Notes under the pieces: model-generated
What the model saw: the letters and a program-made list of their open reading frames with translations, nothing else
Database searches by the model: none
Told to the model about the DNA's origin: nothing
Translations under genes and position numbers: made by a program
Shown: one piece after another, positions 1 through 8,433 of the stretch
Layout: the number at the start of each line of letters is the position of its first letter
How positions within the stretch are numbered: position 1 is the first letter of the stretch
Source: Flavobacteriaceae bacterium
GTDB taxonomy: Bacteria; Bacteroidota; Bacteroidia; Flavobacteriales; Flavobacteriaceae
Direction of reading: 5' to 3'
DNA: 14,443 bases
Assembly: GCA_002702745.1 (NCBI GenBank)
Contig: PABM01000024.1
Span: 18,878 to 33,320 of the forward strand

Positions 1-575
1 ATTCCAAGCTTGTGAGGCTTTTGAATTAAGGGAGTTGCAAAAGTATTGTCGATAAAAGAAATTAATCCATTGCTCTTTGATAAATCAGCAATTTCTTTAA
101 TGTCAACAATTTTTAGTAATGGGTTTGATGGTGTTTCAATATAAACAGCTTTTGTGTTAGGCTTTATTTCATTTTCAAATGATTGCACATCTAATCCATC
201 TGTAAAAGAATACTGTATCCCATATCTTTTAAATTGAGCCTCAACAAGATTTCTAGTACCTCCATAAATATCATTTTGAATTACAATATGATCTCCTGAA
301 CTTAGAAAAGCAAGTAATGAAGTACTAATCGCAGCCATTCCAGAGCCTAAAATAATAGCATCTTCTGTTTCTTCTAGAGCAGCTATTTTTTTTGCTAGAA
401 ATTCCTGATTTGGGGTTGAGCTATATCTAGGATATCTGTCTATTTCTTTATCAATATATTCATATGATGTTCCTGGATATATCGGGGAAACTGAACCCCC
501 ATACTGTTCATCTTTGACTCGACCTACGTGGGTACATATTGTATTTAATCCCTTATATATGTTTTTATCAGACAT
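1..575 (-). CDS. Cystathionine gamma-synthase / beta-lyase family PLP enzyme, C-terminal part outside window
   Basis: This is the first 191 residues of a cytosolic trans-sulfuration enzyme of the Cys/Met-metabolism PLP family, which makes or cleaves cystathionine in methionine/cysteine metabolism. Visible family marks are the early YPRYSSTPNQ stretch (residues 48-57, the family's substrate/PLP-phosphate loop), SGMAA near 78-82, Y104-GGT, ETPSNP near 147-152 and the FIDNTFATP strand, whose Asp176 should pair with the PLP pyridine nitrogen. The window ends before the Schiff-base lysine, so activity cannot be confirmed. The ATG start at 573-575 gives the usual short flavobacterial N-terminus. 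The gene lies 12 bases downstream of the cytochrome c assembly gene in the same direction and is probably co-transcribed with it. Synthase and lyase cannot be told apart from this half. Confidence 0.88.
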   Translation of the reverse strand, partial: MSDKNIYKGLNTICTHVGRVKDEQYGGSVSPIYPGTSYEYIDKEIDRYPRYSSTPNQEFLAKKIAALEETEDAIILGSGMAAISTSLLAFLSSGDHIVIQNDIYGGTRNLVEAQFKRYGIQYSFTDGLDVQSFENEIKPNTKAVYIETPSNPLLKIVDIKEIADLSKSNGLISFIDNTFATPLIQKPHKLG

Positions 576-587
576 TGGGTGTGTAAT

Positions 588-3500
588 TTAGCGATTATTT
601 TTTAGATATTTTTTATACTTAGGATAAGCTAAAAGAGAAAGGATAAAAATAATAGCTAATGTGATGGAAATAAATACTAAACTTATCTCCTGATCGTCTT
701 TTGCATATGAGTGTAAACCAGCCAAATAGAAATTAACACCAAAATAAGTCATTATAATAGAACCGAAAGACAGTATTGAAGCTACTGTAAAAGCGAAATT
801 ACTTTTTAATCCTGGAATTAATCTCATGTGAATCACAAATGCATAGACCATTATACTAATTAATGCCCAGGTTTCCTTAGGATCCCATCCCCAATATCTA
901 CCCCAACTCTCATTTGCCCACATTCCACCCAAAAAGTTTCCGATAGTAAGCATTACCAGTCCAATTGTCATTGACATTTCATTAATTAAAACAAGCTCTT
1001 TTACATTAATATTAAGTAATTCTCTATTTCCTTTGTTTACTAAAATCATTAGGATTAAAGAAACAACACCTAATATCATACTTATTGTAAATGGACCATA
1101 ACTTCCAACAATAACAGCTACATGAATCATCAGCCAATAACTATCCAATACAGGAACTAAATTGGCTATGGCTGGATCCATCCAACTCCAGTGAGCAATC
1201 ATTAGAATCATTGAAGTGACAAAAGTGGTAGAAGCTAAAGTTAATTCACTTTTCTTCCCAAAGTAAATACCAAATAACATAGTAGCCCATGCAACATATA
1301 TCATCGATTCGTAACCATCACTCCATGGTGCATGACCAGATATGTACCATCTGGAGATTAAACCAAGAGCATGAATTATAAATAGCAGGTAAACAGCATA
1401 CTTTGATAATTTAATTATGCTGTTAACAACCTGATTTCTGTTAAAAATCTGAAAGATAAGTGCTATGAACAAAATAGTACTTGCATACAAGTACCAACTA
1501 AATAAACTTTTAAAAATATCATATTTATTATACAGAATTTCAGCATCTACTTTATTTGCGGTTAACATAACCTCCGAACCATATCTGTTCTGGGTATTAG
1601 TAATCGCTACTAAAATTTCATCAGCATTAGAGAAGTCAGCTGATTTTTTACCTTCATTCAGGAAATATAAGTATGTTTTGAAACCTGTATTAATAAAATT
1701 AGAGTACAGAGAATCTGTTAACATTACGCTAAATCTATTTTCACTTGGTGATATCCATTTATTGTTTTGATCATCTGGAACAGGAAAAATCTTCAAAGTA
1801 GTACCCTGAACCGCATTATATAATAGGTTTACACGCTGATCAGTCTCTCTAAATTCTTTTTGAAAAGCATTAGGAACAGCTGCGCGATAAGCCTCTTCTA
1901 GATATGGACCTAGTTTATACTCTCCCCTTTCAGTGAAAAAATCCACCAATGAAGCATGCTTTAAGTCTTTTTCAACACCGATTATACTTCTTATAGAGTC
2001 CGCTTTTTTACTTTTTAGAAATATTAGAGGAACACTATACCATAGCAATGGGCTTTCCTGCATTGATAAATAAACTTGATTGGAATCAAAATCTTTGTAA
2101 TGATCTTTCTTACTTAATTTTCTAAGTAACTCGGAAGAGTATGTATTTACTGGCATCATTCTCCCCCCAACATCTTGCATTACTAATCTACCGAATTTTC
2201 CCGCTTGTTCCTTTGAGGCTATATTTACATTGAGTATAGAATCAATCTTTTGAATATCAGATGATGATGAGCTATGAACTCCAAATCCTTGGGCATTAAT
2301 TGTAAAAGAAATTAAAATTAATAATGAGGTTAAAAGCTTTGTTTTATTATTCCTTGCTATCTCTAGTTGCCTCTTGAGTGAATCAAATCTCGTAAATCTT
2401 GCAAAAAGGATAACAACTAAACCAAAGTATAATAAAATGTAACCAATGTATGTGAATAATGTGCCCCAAAAATCATTATTTACAGATAAAATTGTCCCTT
2501 GTTCGTCAGGGTCAAATGAAGCCTGAAAAAATCTGTATCCTTCATAATTAAGAATATTATTCATGTAAATTCTATAATCAAATGTCTCATCATCTACAAC
2601 CGTAACCTCACTCGCAAAAGAAGAATAGCTACTGTCCGTTCCAGGATATTTTTCAGCTATAAAGTCATTTAACTTAATACTAAACGGCAAATCATATACT
2701 TTTGAGCCATATCTGATTGTAAAATCTTGATTACCAACAGAAAATGTCTTAAATGCATTATTTGTTCCTTTACCACCAATAACCCTTACAGTCTTGGACT
2801 CAACTGGAGTTGAAATAAGTAATTCAAGACCATCTTGATCAGATTTTAGGAGCTCCGATTTCTTTACAATATCAAAAACACCTTTAATGACGGGTTTTGG
2901 AAAAACTAGCTGTTGCCCATTGATAATGTATCTTGCCCTTAGATTTAATAATTCGTCAGAGTTTTTCGGAAGAAAACCCTGTGTCATTGATGCCATAACC
3001 ATATATTCACCTTCATAAGGGGAATTAATAAATAAATCATAATTCTCATCAAAAGTAATATTGACAGCACCTTCAATATAATTATTTAGAGTGTAAAGGG
3101 TTCCATGGATATTTTCTGTGGATCCGTCTTTAAGGAAATGGTTGTGAGGCATACCTCCTGCTGACTCAACAATTTTTAAATAGTAGTCTCCATTTTCATC
3201 AAAAACCACATCTTCTTCTGCACCATTTATGAATTCGTTTAGTTGAACCAAAATTGGTGTACCACCATAATCAGTTTTAATCAAGAATTTGTTACTCATT
3301 CTAGGGGAAAAGTCAACCTCTTCTTCTTCAACTTTTCTCATTATTTGGCCATTAATTTCATAATCGCCGTCAATGTAGATTGATAAATATGTTTTCTCAG
3401 ACAAAAATGAACTTTCAGTGGATCCTTCACGGATACTCATAACTCCCTCATAGCTGATGTATCTCGTAATAAAAGCGCCAAGTAAAATAAAAATCCAAGA

Positions 3501-3758
3501 CAAATGAAGTAATAAAACTGGCCATTTTCTAATGCTCAAGAGGTTATATTTAAATATGTTTCCTATAAAATTTATTACAAAAAGAAGCATAATGGTTTCA
3601 AACCACCAGGCATTGTAAATTAAATTTCTTGTTAGTGGAGTTGGTGATGTTTCTTGACCGGCATCCATAAATGTTCCAATTGCCATGGCAACAGCAAAAA
3701 CGACAAATAACACACCCGTGAGTCTATTAGAAAATAATATTTTTTTTAGTGTATTCAT
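588..3758 (-). CDS. ccsBA: Fused cytochrome c synthetase CcsBA (ResB-CcsA)
   Basis: System II cytochrome c biogenesis protein of the inner membrane. It moves haem to the periplasmic face and attaches it to CXXCH sites of apocytochromes c. The 1056-residue protein is a natural ResB+CcsA fusion, as in other Bacteroidota and Helicobacter. The N-terminal ResB half has membrane helices near residues 12-30, 53-70 and 79-98, then a large periplasmic domain. A further helix lies near 430-455, and a second extracytoplasmic stretch begins near 490. The C-terminal CcsA half (about 750-1050) carries the tryptophan-rich haem-handling WWD motif (W947, W952, W956, W958-D959, W964). Candidate haem-ligand histidines are H85, H879, H977 and H1016; the spacings 879-977 and 977-1016 fit those I recall for Helicobacter CcsBA. 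Nothing looks truncated. The promoter is probably in the spacer at 3759-3854. Confidence 0.95.
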   Translation of the reverse strand: MNTLKKILFSNRLTGVLFVVFAVAMAIGTFMDAGQETSPTPLTRNLIYNAWWFETIMLLFVINFIGNIFKYNLLSIRKWPVLLLHLSWIFILLGAFITRYISYEGVMSIREGSTESSFLSEKTYLSIYIDGDYEINGQIMRKVEEEEVDFSPRMSNKFLIKTDYGGTPILVQLNEFINGAEEDVVFDENGDYYLKIVESAGGMPHNHFLKDGSTENIHGTLYTLNNYIEGAVNITFDENYDLFINSPYEGEYMVMASMTQGFLPKNSDELLNLRARYIINGQQLVFPKPVIKGVFDIVKKSELLKSDQDGLELLISTPVESKTVRVIGGKGTNNAFKTFSVGNQDFTIRYGSKVYDLPFSIKLNDFIAEKYPGTDSSYSSFASEVTVVDDETFDYRIYMNNILNYEGYRFFQASFDPDEQGTILSVNNDFWGTLFTYIGYILLYFGLVVILFARFTRFDSLKRQLEIARNNKTKLLTSLLILISFTINAQGFGVHSSSSSDIQKIDSILNVNIASKEQAGKFGRLVMQDVGGRMMPVNTYSSELLRKLSKKDHYKDFDSNQVYLSMQESPLLWYSVPLIFLKSKKADSIRSIIGVEKDLKHASLVDFFTERGEYKLGPYLEEAYRAAVPNAFQKEFRETDQRVNLLYNAVQGTTLKIFPVPDDQNNKWISPSENRFSVMLTDSLYSNFINTGFKTYLYFLNEGKKSADFSNADEILVAITNTQNRYGSEVMLTANKVDAEILYNKYDIFKSLFSWYLYASTILFIALIFQIFNRNQVVNSIIKLSKYAVYLLFIIHALGLISRWYISGHAPWSDGYESMIYVAWATMLFGIYFGKKSELTLASTTFVTSMILMIAHWSWMDPAIANLVPVLDSYWLMIHVAVIVGSYGPFTISMILGVVSLILMILVNKGNRELLNINVKELVLINEMSMTIGLVMLTIGNFLGGMWANESWGRYWGWDPKETWALISIMVYAFVIHMRLIPGLKSNFAFTVASILSFGSIIMTYFGVNFYLAGLHSYAKDDQEISLVFISITLAIIFILSLLAYPKYKKYLKNNR

Positions 3759-3776
3759 TCGAATTTTTATGGGCTA

Positions 3777-3784
3777 CAAATTTA
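3777..3784 (-). promoter_or_regulatory. Putative Bacteroidota -7 element for ccsBA
   Basis: Read on the minus strand, the spacer contains TAAATTTG, a perfect match to the Bacteroidota -7 consensus TAnnTTTG, 18 bases before the ccsBA start codon. No convincing TTG -33 element is visible at the usual distance. In DNA this AT-rich a match can arise by chance, so this is a candidate only. No equally good element faces the plus-strand gene at 3855. Confidence 0.35.
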
Positions 3785-3854
3785 ATACCATTTTGGTTTA
3801 TTTTATACCTAATTATATTATTTATTTTGTAAATTTTGACTAAGTAATAGGCTC

Positions 3855-4601
3855 ATGATAAAAGTTTCAGTATTAGGATCAGGAAATGTTGGATTTCATT
3901 TGGTTAATTTATTTTACAATTCAAAAAAAATTAAGCTTCACGAATGGTACTCACGTTCATTAGAGTCTGACCCTAGGGTTAAAGTTGTTAACGAGATTGC
4001 AAGTTTAACGGAATCGGATATTTATATTATTTGTGTTAATGACGATTCAATCGCTGAAGTTAGTGATAAGATTTCAAATGAAGGAAAATTAGTTGTTCAT
4101 ACATCTGGAAGTACAGCATACAATGTCATGAATAAAAAAAATAGAAGAGGAGTTTTTTACCCTCTTCAAACCTTTTCTAAATTTCAAGAATTAAATTACT
4201 CTAAAATTCCAATATGTATTGAAGCAGAAAATTTCAAAGATTTAGAAACACTAAAAAACTTATCTTTAGATCTTAATTGTAAATATTATCAGATAAACTT
4301 CGAGGAAAGAAAAACTCTACATCTTGCTGCTATAATTTCAAATAATTTTACAAACTTTTTATTTGGTGTCTCCAAAGAAATTATTGATTCAAAAAATTTA
4401 GATTTTAATATTTTGAAACCTCTGATTAACGAAACGGTTAATAAAATTCATAAATTAGACCCCATAAAGGCTCAAACAGGACCAGCGCGTAGAAATGATG
4501 TAAACATAATGAAGATGCATGAAAATATGCTAAAGAATGAAGAAATTAAGTCACTGTATATGGTCATAAGTAAGATGATTAAAGAAAAATATGGAAATTA
4601 A
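3855..4601 (+). CDS. Rossmann-like and DUF2520 domain protein
   Basis: This 248-residue soluble protein belongs to the DUF2520 family, whose biochemical role is unknown to me. The N-terminal Rossmann domain opens with a GSGNVG nucleotide-binding loop (residues 8-13), as in F420/NADP-dependent oxidoreductases and pyrroline-5-carboxylate reductase relatives. The C-terminal helical DUF2520 domain starts near His156 (HLAAIISNNF) and contains the family signature AQTGPARRND (206-215). The length is normal for the family. The gene overlaps the next one (KdsC-type phosphatase) by 11 bases, so translation is probably coupled. A dinucleotide-dependent dehydrogenase is an inference from the fold; no substrate can be named. 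Confidence 0.88.
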   Translation: MIKVSVLGSGNVGFHLVNLFYNSKKIKLHEWYSRSLESDPRVKVVNEIASLTESDIYIICVNDDSIAEVSDKISNEGKLVVHTSGSTAYNVMNKKNRRGVFYPLQTFSKFQELNYSKIPICIEAENFKDLETLKNLSLDLNCKYYQINFEERKTLHLAAIISNNFTNFLFGVSKEIIDSKNLDFNILKPLINETVNKIHKLDPIKAQTGPARRNDVNIMKMHENMLKNEEIKSLYMVISKMIKEKYGN

Positions 4602-5094
4602 TTACAAACAAAAATTAATCAATATCAAAGCTTTCATTTTTGATGTGGATGGAGTTCTTACAGACGGTAGTTTATTGATAAGTGAGACAGGTGAACTATT
4701 AAGAACAATGAATGTTAAAGATGGTTTTGCTATGAAGTTTGCAATAGACAATGGATATAAAATTGGAATTATCTCAGGGGGAACTAATGAAGCAGTCAAA
4801 AAAAGATTAAATAACCTAGGTATTGAAGAGATACATTTAAGGTCACATGATAAAATAATTCACTTCAACAATTTTATAAAAAAATATGAATTAAGTAATG
4901 AAGAAATTCTGGTTATGGGTGATGATATACCTGATATACCTATAATCAAAGCAGCGGGTATAGGTTGCTGCCCACAAGATGCCGTTCCGGAAGTAAAAGC
5001 TGCAGCTAATTACGTTTCTCAAAAAAATGGAGGTAATGGTTGTGTCAGGGATGTTATTGAACAAGTAATGAAGATTCAAAATAAATGGATTTAA
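4591..5094 (+). CDS. kdsC: 3-deoxy-D-manno-octulosonate 8-phosphate phosphatase (KdsC-type HAD)
   Basis: Cytosolic HAD phosphatase that removes phosphate from Kdo-8-phosphate during Kdo synthesis for lipopolysaccharide. The 167-residue length fits capless C0-type KdsC. HAD motifs are visible in order: FDVDGVLTDG with nucleophile Asp18 and general acid Asp20; motif II in ISGG (Ser62); the lysine of motif III probably in SHDK (Lys88); and motif IV GDDIPD with Asp111, Asp112 and Asp115 for magnesium. The tail GGNGCVRDVIEQV is typical of KdsC and closes the neighbouring subunit's active site in tetramers. It overlaps the DUF2520 gene by 11 bases and the following small ORF by 10. The related N-acylneuraminate cytidylyltransferase-linked phosphatases look similar, but nothing nearby suggests sialic acid. 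Confidence 0.9.
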   Translation: MEINYKQKLINIKAFIFDVDGVLTDGSLLISETGELLRTMNVKDGFAMKFAIDNGYKIGIISGGTNEAVKKRLNNLGIEEIHLRSHDKIIHFNNFIKKYELSNEEILVMGDDIPDIPIIKAAGIGCCPQDAVPEVKAAANYVSQKNGGNGCVRDVIEQVMKIQNKWI

Positions 5095-5186
5095 AAAAAA
5101 TCAAATGGAATAAAGAATACACAATTCTTTTACTTCTAAACTTTTTCTATTTTTTAATTTTTTTATACATCACCAATAAGTTTTAG
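5085..5186 (+). CDS. Small single-pass membrane protein, 33 residues
   Basis: An ATG inside the end of the KdsC gene opens a 33-codon frame that ends two bases before the symporter start. The product begins MDLKKIKWNKEY and continues as one strongly hydrophobic helix (about residues 13-30, rich in Leu, Phe, Ile and Tyr), ending in a short polar tail, TNKF. Positive charges before the helix predict the N-terminus inside. The 10-base overlap upstream and 2-base gap downstream copy the spacing of the real genes on both sides, which is the main reason to believe it. It fills exactly the only gap in this gene run. I do not recognise a family. A chance ORF in AT-rich DNA remains possible, since poly-T stretches automatically encode hydrophobic residues. 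Confidence 0.5.
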   Translation: MDLKKIKWNKEYTILLLLNFFYFLIFLYITNKF

Positions 5187-5188
5187 CA

Positions 5189-6862
5189 ATGCAAAGTTTA
5201 GACTGGTTTGTGTTAATTTTTACTCTGTTATTCATTGTAATTTATGGTACCGTAAAAACAAGTGGTGCTAGAACAGCAAATGCTTATTTAAAAGCTGGTA
5301 ACGATGCTAAATGGTGGACAATTGGATTATCTGTTATGGCTACGCAAGCTAGTGCAATTACTTTCTTATCCACACCTGGTCAAGCATATAATGATGGGTT
5401 AGGCTTTGTTCAGTTTTATTTTGGTTTGCCAATTGCAATTGTTATCATTTGTACCATATTTATTCCTATTTTTCATAAATTAAAGGTATATACAGCGTAT
5501 GAATTTCTGGAAAGTAGATTTGACTTAAAAACTAGGTCTTTGACTGCCGTATTATTTTTAATTCAAAGAAGTCTTTCTGCAGGAATAACAATTTTTGCTC
5601 CTGCTATAATTCTATCTACAGTACTAGGTTGGGACTTAATAACAACAAATATCATTATAGGTTCACTGGTGATAATTTACACCGTTTCTGGGGGGACAAA
5701 AGCTGTTAACTTCACACAAAAATATCAAATGGGTGTAATTTTGATAGGACTGGTTATAGTACTTTTTACAATTTTCAACCTTCTTCCAAATGATATTAAC
5801 TTTGACAAAGCAATTAAGTTAGCCTCAGCTAACTCAAAAATGGAAGTTTTGAATTTCTCATTTGACTTAGAAAATAGGTATACCGTTTGGAGTGGGATTA
5901 TTGGAGGAACCTTTTTAATGATGTCATACTTCGGTACTGATCAAAGTCAAGTTCAAAGATATCTTTCAGGAAAGTCTCTAAAAGAGATGCAGTTAGGGAT
6001 GATTTTCAATGGTATATTTAAGATTCCCATGCAATTTTTTATACTTTTTATTGGGATAATGGTATTTGTATTTTATCAGTTCAACCCCTCTCCATTAAAT
6101 TTTAATCCCCAAGGTGAAGAAGTTATTATTAATACAGTTTACCAGAGTGAATACATCGAACTGAAAGAAAGTTTAGAAGACAATTTTAAAGAAAAAACAT
6201 TAGTTGTTAACCAGTTTTTAATCAACGAAAATCAAGAACTTAAAGAAAAAATTAACAGTCTTAGTGAGCAAGAACAAAATTTAAGAGACAGAGCCAAAAC
6301 TTTAATTGGTAAAGCGGCAGTAGTAAAGAATCAGAAAATTGAATCCAATGACAAGGATTATGTTTTCATACATTTTATTCTTGAAAATCTCCCTAAAGGT
6401 CTTATTGGATTGCTTTTAGCGGTTATTATCAGTGCTGCAATGTCATCAACCTCAAGTGAAATTAACGCTCTTGCAACAACAACTACTATAGATATTTTAA
6501 AAAGGAATTTTAATCAAATAAATGATAAAAATATAGTCTATTACACAAAACTTATGACTTTATTTTGGGGCTTATGTGCAATAACTATTGCATGTTTTGC
6601 TTACTTAGCAGACAATCTGATTCAACTTGTAAACATTATCGGATCCATATTCTATGGAAATGTACTTGGAATATTTTTAATTGCTTTCTTTTTGAATAAA
6701 ATTAAATCAAATGCGGTATTTGTAGGAGCTATAATAACGCAAGTGATAATAATTATAGCATGGTTTTATGATTGGATGCCTTTCCTTTGGTTGAATGTTT
6801 TTGGGTGTACTTTAGTTATTTTGATATCGTACATTATAAATACAATAATCAAAAGAAATTAA
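5189..6862 (+). CDS. Sodium:solute symporter (SSS family)
   Basis: Inner-membrane secondary transporter of the sodium:solute symporter family, 557 residues, with roughly 13 hydrophobic helices; the substrate is unknown. The N-terminal block ASAITFLSTPGQAY near residues 55-68 and SGGTKAVNFTQKYQM near 168-182 are typical SSS features of helices 2 and 5-6. The later stretch ISAAMSSTSSEINALATT (about 413-430) is the conserved serine/threonine-rich helix 9 region tied to the second sodium site. Between helices 8 and 9, residues about 314-390 form a hydrophilic, Glu/Lys/Gln-rich insertion with coiled-coil character, probably cytoplasmic. The insertion is known to me from flavobacterial members but gives no clue to substrate. 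The gene starts two bases after a putative 33-residue membrane ORF and ends in a 4-base convergent overlap. Confidence 0.9.
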   Translation: MQSLDWFVLIFTLLFIVIYGTVKTSGARTANAYLKAGNDAKWWTIGLSVMATQASAITFLSTPGQAYNDGLGFVQFYFGLPIAIVIICTIFIPIFHKLKVYTAYEFLESRFDLKTRSLTAVLFLIQRSLSAGITIFAPAIILSTVLGWDLITTNIIIGSLVIIYTVSGGTKAVNFTQKYQMGVILIGLVIVLFTIFNLLPNDINFDKAIKLASANSKMEVLNFSFDLENRYTVWSGIIGGTFLMMSYFGTDQSQVQRYLSGKSLKEMQLGMIFNGIFKIPMQFFILFIGIMVFVFYQFNPSPLNFNPQGEEVIINTVYQSEYIELKESLEDNFKEKTLVVNQFLINENQELKEKINSLSEQEQNLRDRAKTLIGKAAVVKNQKIESNDKDYVFIHFILENLPKGLIGLLLAVIISAAMSSTSSEINALATTTTIDILKRNFNQINDKNIVYYTKLMTLFWGLCAITIACFAYLADNLIQLVNIIGSIFYGNVLGIFLIAFFLNKIKSNAVFVGAIITQVIIIIAWFYDWMPFLWLNVFGCTLVILISYIINTIIKRN

Positions 6863-7752
6863 AGTTTTTTGGACCATTCTGCAATTGATTCTCTATTCAT
6901 TTTAACGTAATCCAAATTATCAGCCTCAGTTGCTAAATCCAAAGATTTTTGTGCAGCATCAACAGCATCAGAGAATTTTTTGTTAGCTGCCATAATTAAA
7001 GATTGTTGTCTAAATTGCCAAAACTTAGGTGATTCAGTCATCTCAATTGCTTTATTAATCCATTCCAGTGCTGTTTTTAATTTTATATTTTCCTGTCGGT
7101 AGTAAACTGCTGCAGCATAATAAACAGATGCTGAGGGCCCTGCAGAACTCTTGATCCTTGTTCCTGATGAATTAATTCTTCCATTTATAGCCTGATCAAT
7201 TTGATTTTCAACTATTCTTAGAGTAGGTACATTTATTTTAACATCAACAGATGTATTTTCCCAAGAAATATTCATGTTTGTTTCATTATTAGTTAATTCA
7301 TTAAATGAAATGGTAAAGGTTTCTAATGGATTTTTGTTTTCGATATTTTTGGTTGGAAAAGTTGACGAAAAAATAACTTTGTCGTCTGACCAGTCTCTTG
7401 GAACTCCCCATACATCGATATCAGAATAAAAAATTATTTTCCATTCATTTTTGTTTGGCACAGAAAAAACAGAGTAGGTACCTTTATCTATTGTTTTACC
7501 GTCAATTATAACATCAGTAGAAAAGCTAATCTTTGTACTGCTGTCTGCACCGGTTCTCCAAATCTTGCCAAATGGTACTAAATCTCCAAATACTTCTCTA
7601 CCCCTCATTGAAGGTCTACTATACTCTAAATTAATTTCTGTCAACCCAACCATCTGTTCTATTTTTGACGCAGGACTTACTCTTGGTGTATTAATTTGTG
7701 AAAAACCATACATACCAATAAAAAATAATATTGTAAAAATAAATGCTCTCAT
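6859..7752 (-). CDS. Secreted DUF2911 domain protein with helical C-terminus
   Basis: Exported protein of unknown function, 297 residues. A signal peptide covers about residues 1-19 (MRAFIFTILFF..GFSQ) with likely cleavage after the Gln or just before it; no lipobox cysteine is present, so it should be periplasmic rather than a lipoprotein. The DUF2911 beta domain follows (about 25-175) with its clear signature YSRPSMRGREVFGDLVPFG and WRTGAD. The C-terminal third (about 205-290) is helical with a TPR-like pattern (ALEWINKAIEM, FSDAVDAAQKSL). It is transcribed alone, divergent from the aquaporin, and its stop codon shares TTAA with the symporter stop. A candidate promoter lies 34 bases upstream of the start. 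Confidence 0.9.
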   Translation of the reverse strand: MRAFIFTILFFIGMYGFSQINTPRVSPASKIEQMVGLTEINLEYSRPSMRGREVFGDLVPFGKIWRTGADSSTKISFSTDVIIDGKTIDKGTYSVFSVPNKNEWKIIFYSDIDVWGVPRDWSDDKVIFSSTFPTKNIENKNPLETFTISFNELTNNETNMNISWENTSVDVKINVPTLRIVENQIDQAINGRINSSGTRIKSSAGPSASVYYAAAVYYRQENIKLKTALEWINKAIEMTESPKFWQFRQQSLIMAANKKFSDAVDAAQKSLDLATEADNLDYVKMNRESIAEWSKKL

Positions 7753-7786
7753 GTAGTTAAATAATTTTTATATTAGAATTAATTTT

Positions 7787-7794
7787 CAAATTTA
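7787..7794 (-). promoter_or_regulatory. Putative Bacteroidota -7 element for the DUF2911 gene
   Basis: Minus-strand TAAATTTG, identical to the candidate element before ccsBA, lies 34 bases before the DUF2911 start codon. It matches TAnnTTTG exactly, but no clear -33 TTG accompanies it. The facing plus-strand operon shows no equally good promoter in this 54-base spacer, so where that operon is transcribed from remains unclear. Confidence 0.33.
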
Positions 7795-7806
7795 AACAAT
7801 TATTTT

Positions 7807-8433
7807 ATGAAAAATTATATAATCGAATTTTTAGGAACTTTTTTCCTTGTATTAATTATTGGATTAACAGAAAATCCTATAGCTATTGGTCTTGGATTAG
7901 CAGTTTTAGTATATATGGGAGCTCACATTTCAGGAGCACATTATAACCCTGCGGTAACCCTTGCGATGTATATAAACAATAAAATTGACATCAAAGAATC
8001 AGGGAAATATATAGTGAGTCAATTAGCTGGATCAGTTATTGCTGTATTTTTAATTTCTAAACTTGGACAAAATTCATTTTCAGTAGTTTCTAAAACCACT
8101 GACATACAAAGTTTTTTTGTTGCTGAAATTTTATTCACTTTTTTATTAGTTTTTGTAATACTTAATGTTGCACTTAGTGAGAGTTTAAAAGGTAATCAGT
8201 TTTATGGGTTAGCAATTGGTCTTACTGTTACTGCTGGAGCTTTTTCAGTCGGTGATATTTCGGGAGCTGTCTTTAATCCTGCTGTTAGCTTTGGACCGTC
8301 TCTAATGAGTTTTATTGACCCGCTGGTTGTTGGGAATAGTGCATCATCAAGCGACTTTTTTATATATTTTTTGATAGCTGGAATAATTGGTTCAGTTCTT
8401 GCATCTTACTTGTACAAAAAAGTTTTTAAATAA
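7807..8433 (+). CDS. MIP family channel (aquaporin) with TIP1-like selectivity filter
   Basis: Inner-membrane channel of the major intrinsic protein family, 208 residues, six helices plus two half-helices. Both NPA boxes are intact: HYNPAVT (Asn47-Ala49) and VFNPAVS (Asn157-Ala159). The residue after the second NPA, normally the arginine of the aromatic/arginine filter, is Val160, and the helix-2 filter position appears to be Ile or Ala rather than Phe or His. Val at that site is known in plant TIP1 channels (NPAVAFGPA), which pass water, urea and hydrogen peroxide. A broader pore than AqpZ is therefore an inference. Its stop codon is followed directly by the flavin reductase ATG, so it appears to head the photolyase operon. 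No signal peptide. Substrate unproven. Confidence 0.88.
   Translation: MKNYIIEFLGTFFLVLIIGLTENPIAIGLGLAVLVYMGAHISGAHYNPAVTLAMYINNKIDIKESGKYIVSQLAGSVIAVFLISKLGQNSFSVVSKTTDIQSFFVAEILFTFLLVFVILNVALSESLKGNQFYGLAIGLTVTAGAFSVGDISGAVFNPAVSFGPSLMSFIDPLVVGNSASSSDFFIYFLIAGIIGSVLASYLYKKVFK

Noticed and set aside
1465..1770. Plus-strand reading frame of 101 codons inside ccsBA
   Set aside because: It is antisense to a well-conserved gene, has no recognisable domain, and its amino-acid mix is what AT-rich antisense DNA gives.
6130..6360. Hydrophilic coiled-coil-like segment in the symporter taken as a gene fusion or inserted domain
   Set aside because: From memory, flavobacterial members of this SSS subgroup carry a similar insertion between helices 8 and 9, and the frame and helices continue normally on both sides.
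8410..8417. TTGTACAA palindrome 16 bases before the flavin reductase start, resembling TGTACA boxes of LitR/CarH-type light regulators
   Set aside because: It lies within the aquaporin codons for Leu-Tyr, has no paired second box, no promoter follows it, and TGTACA occurs elsewhere in coding sequence (for example near 8695). About one chance match of this kind is expected in the window.
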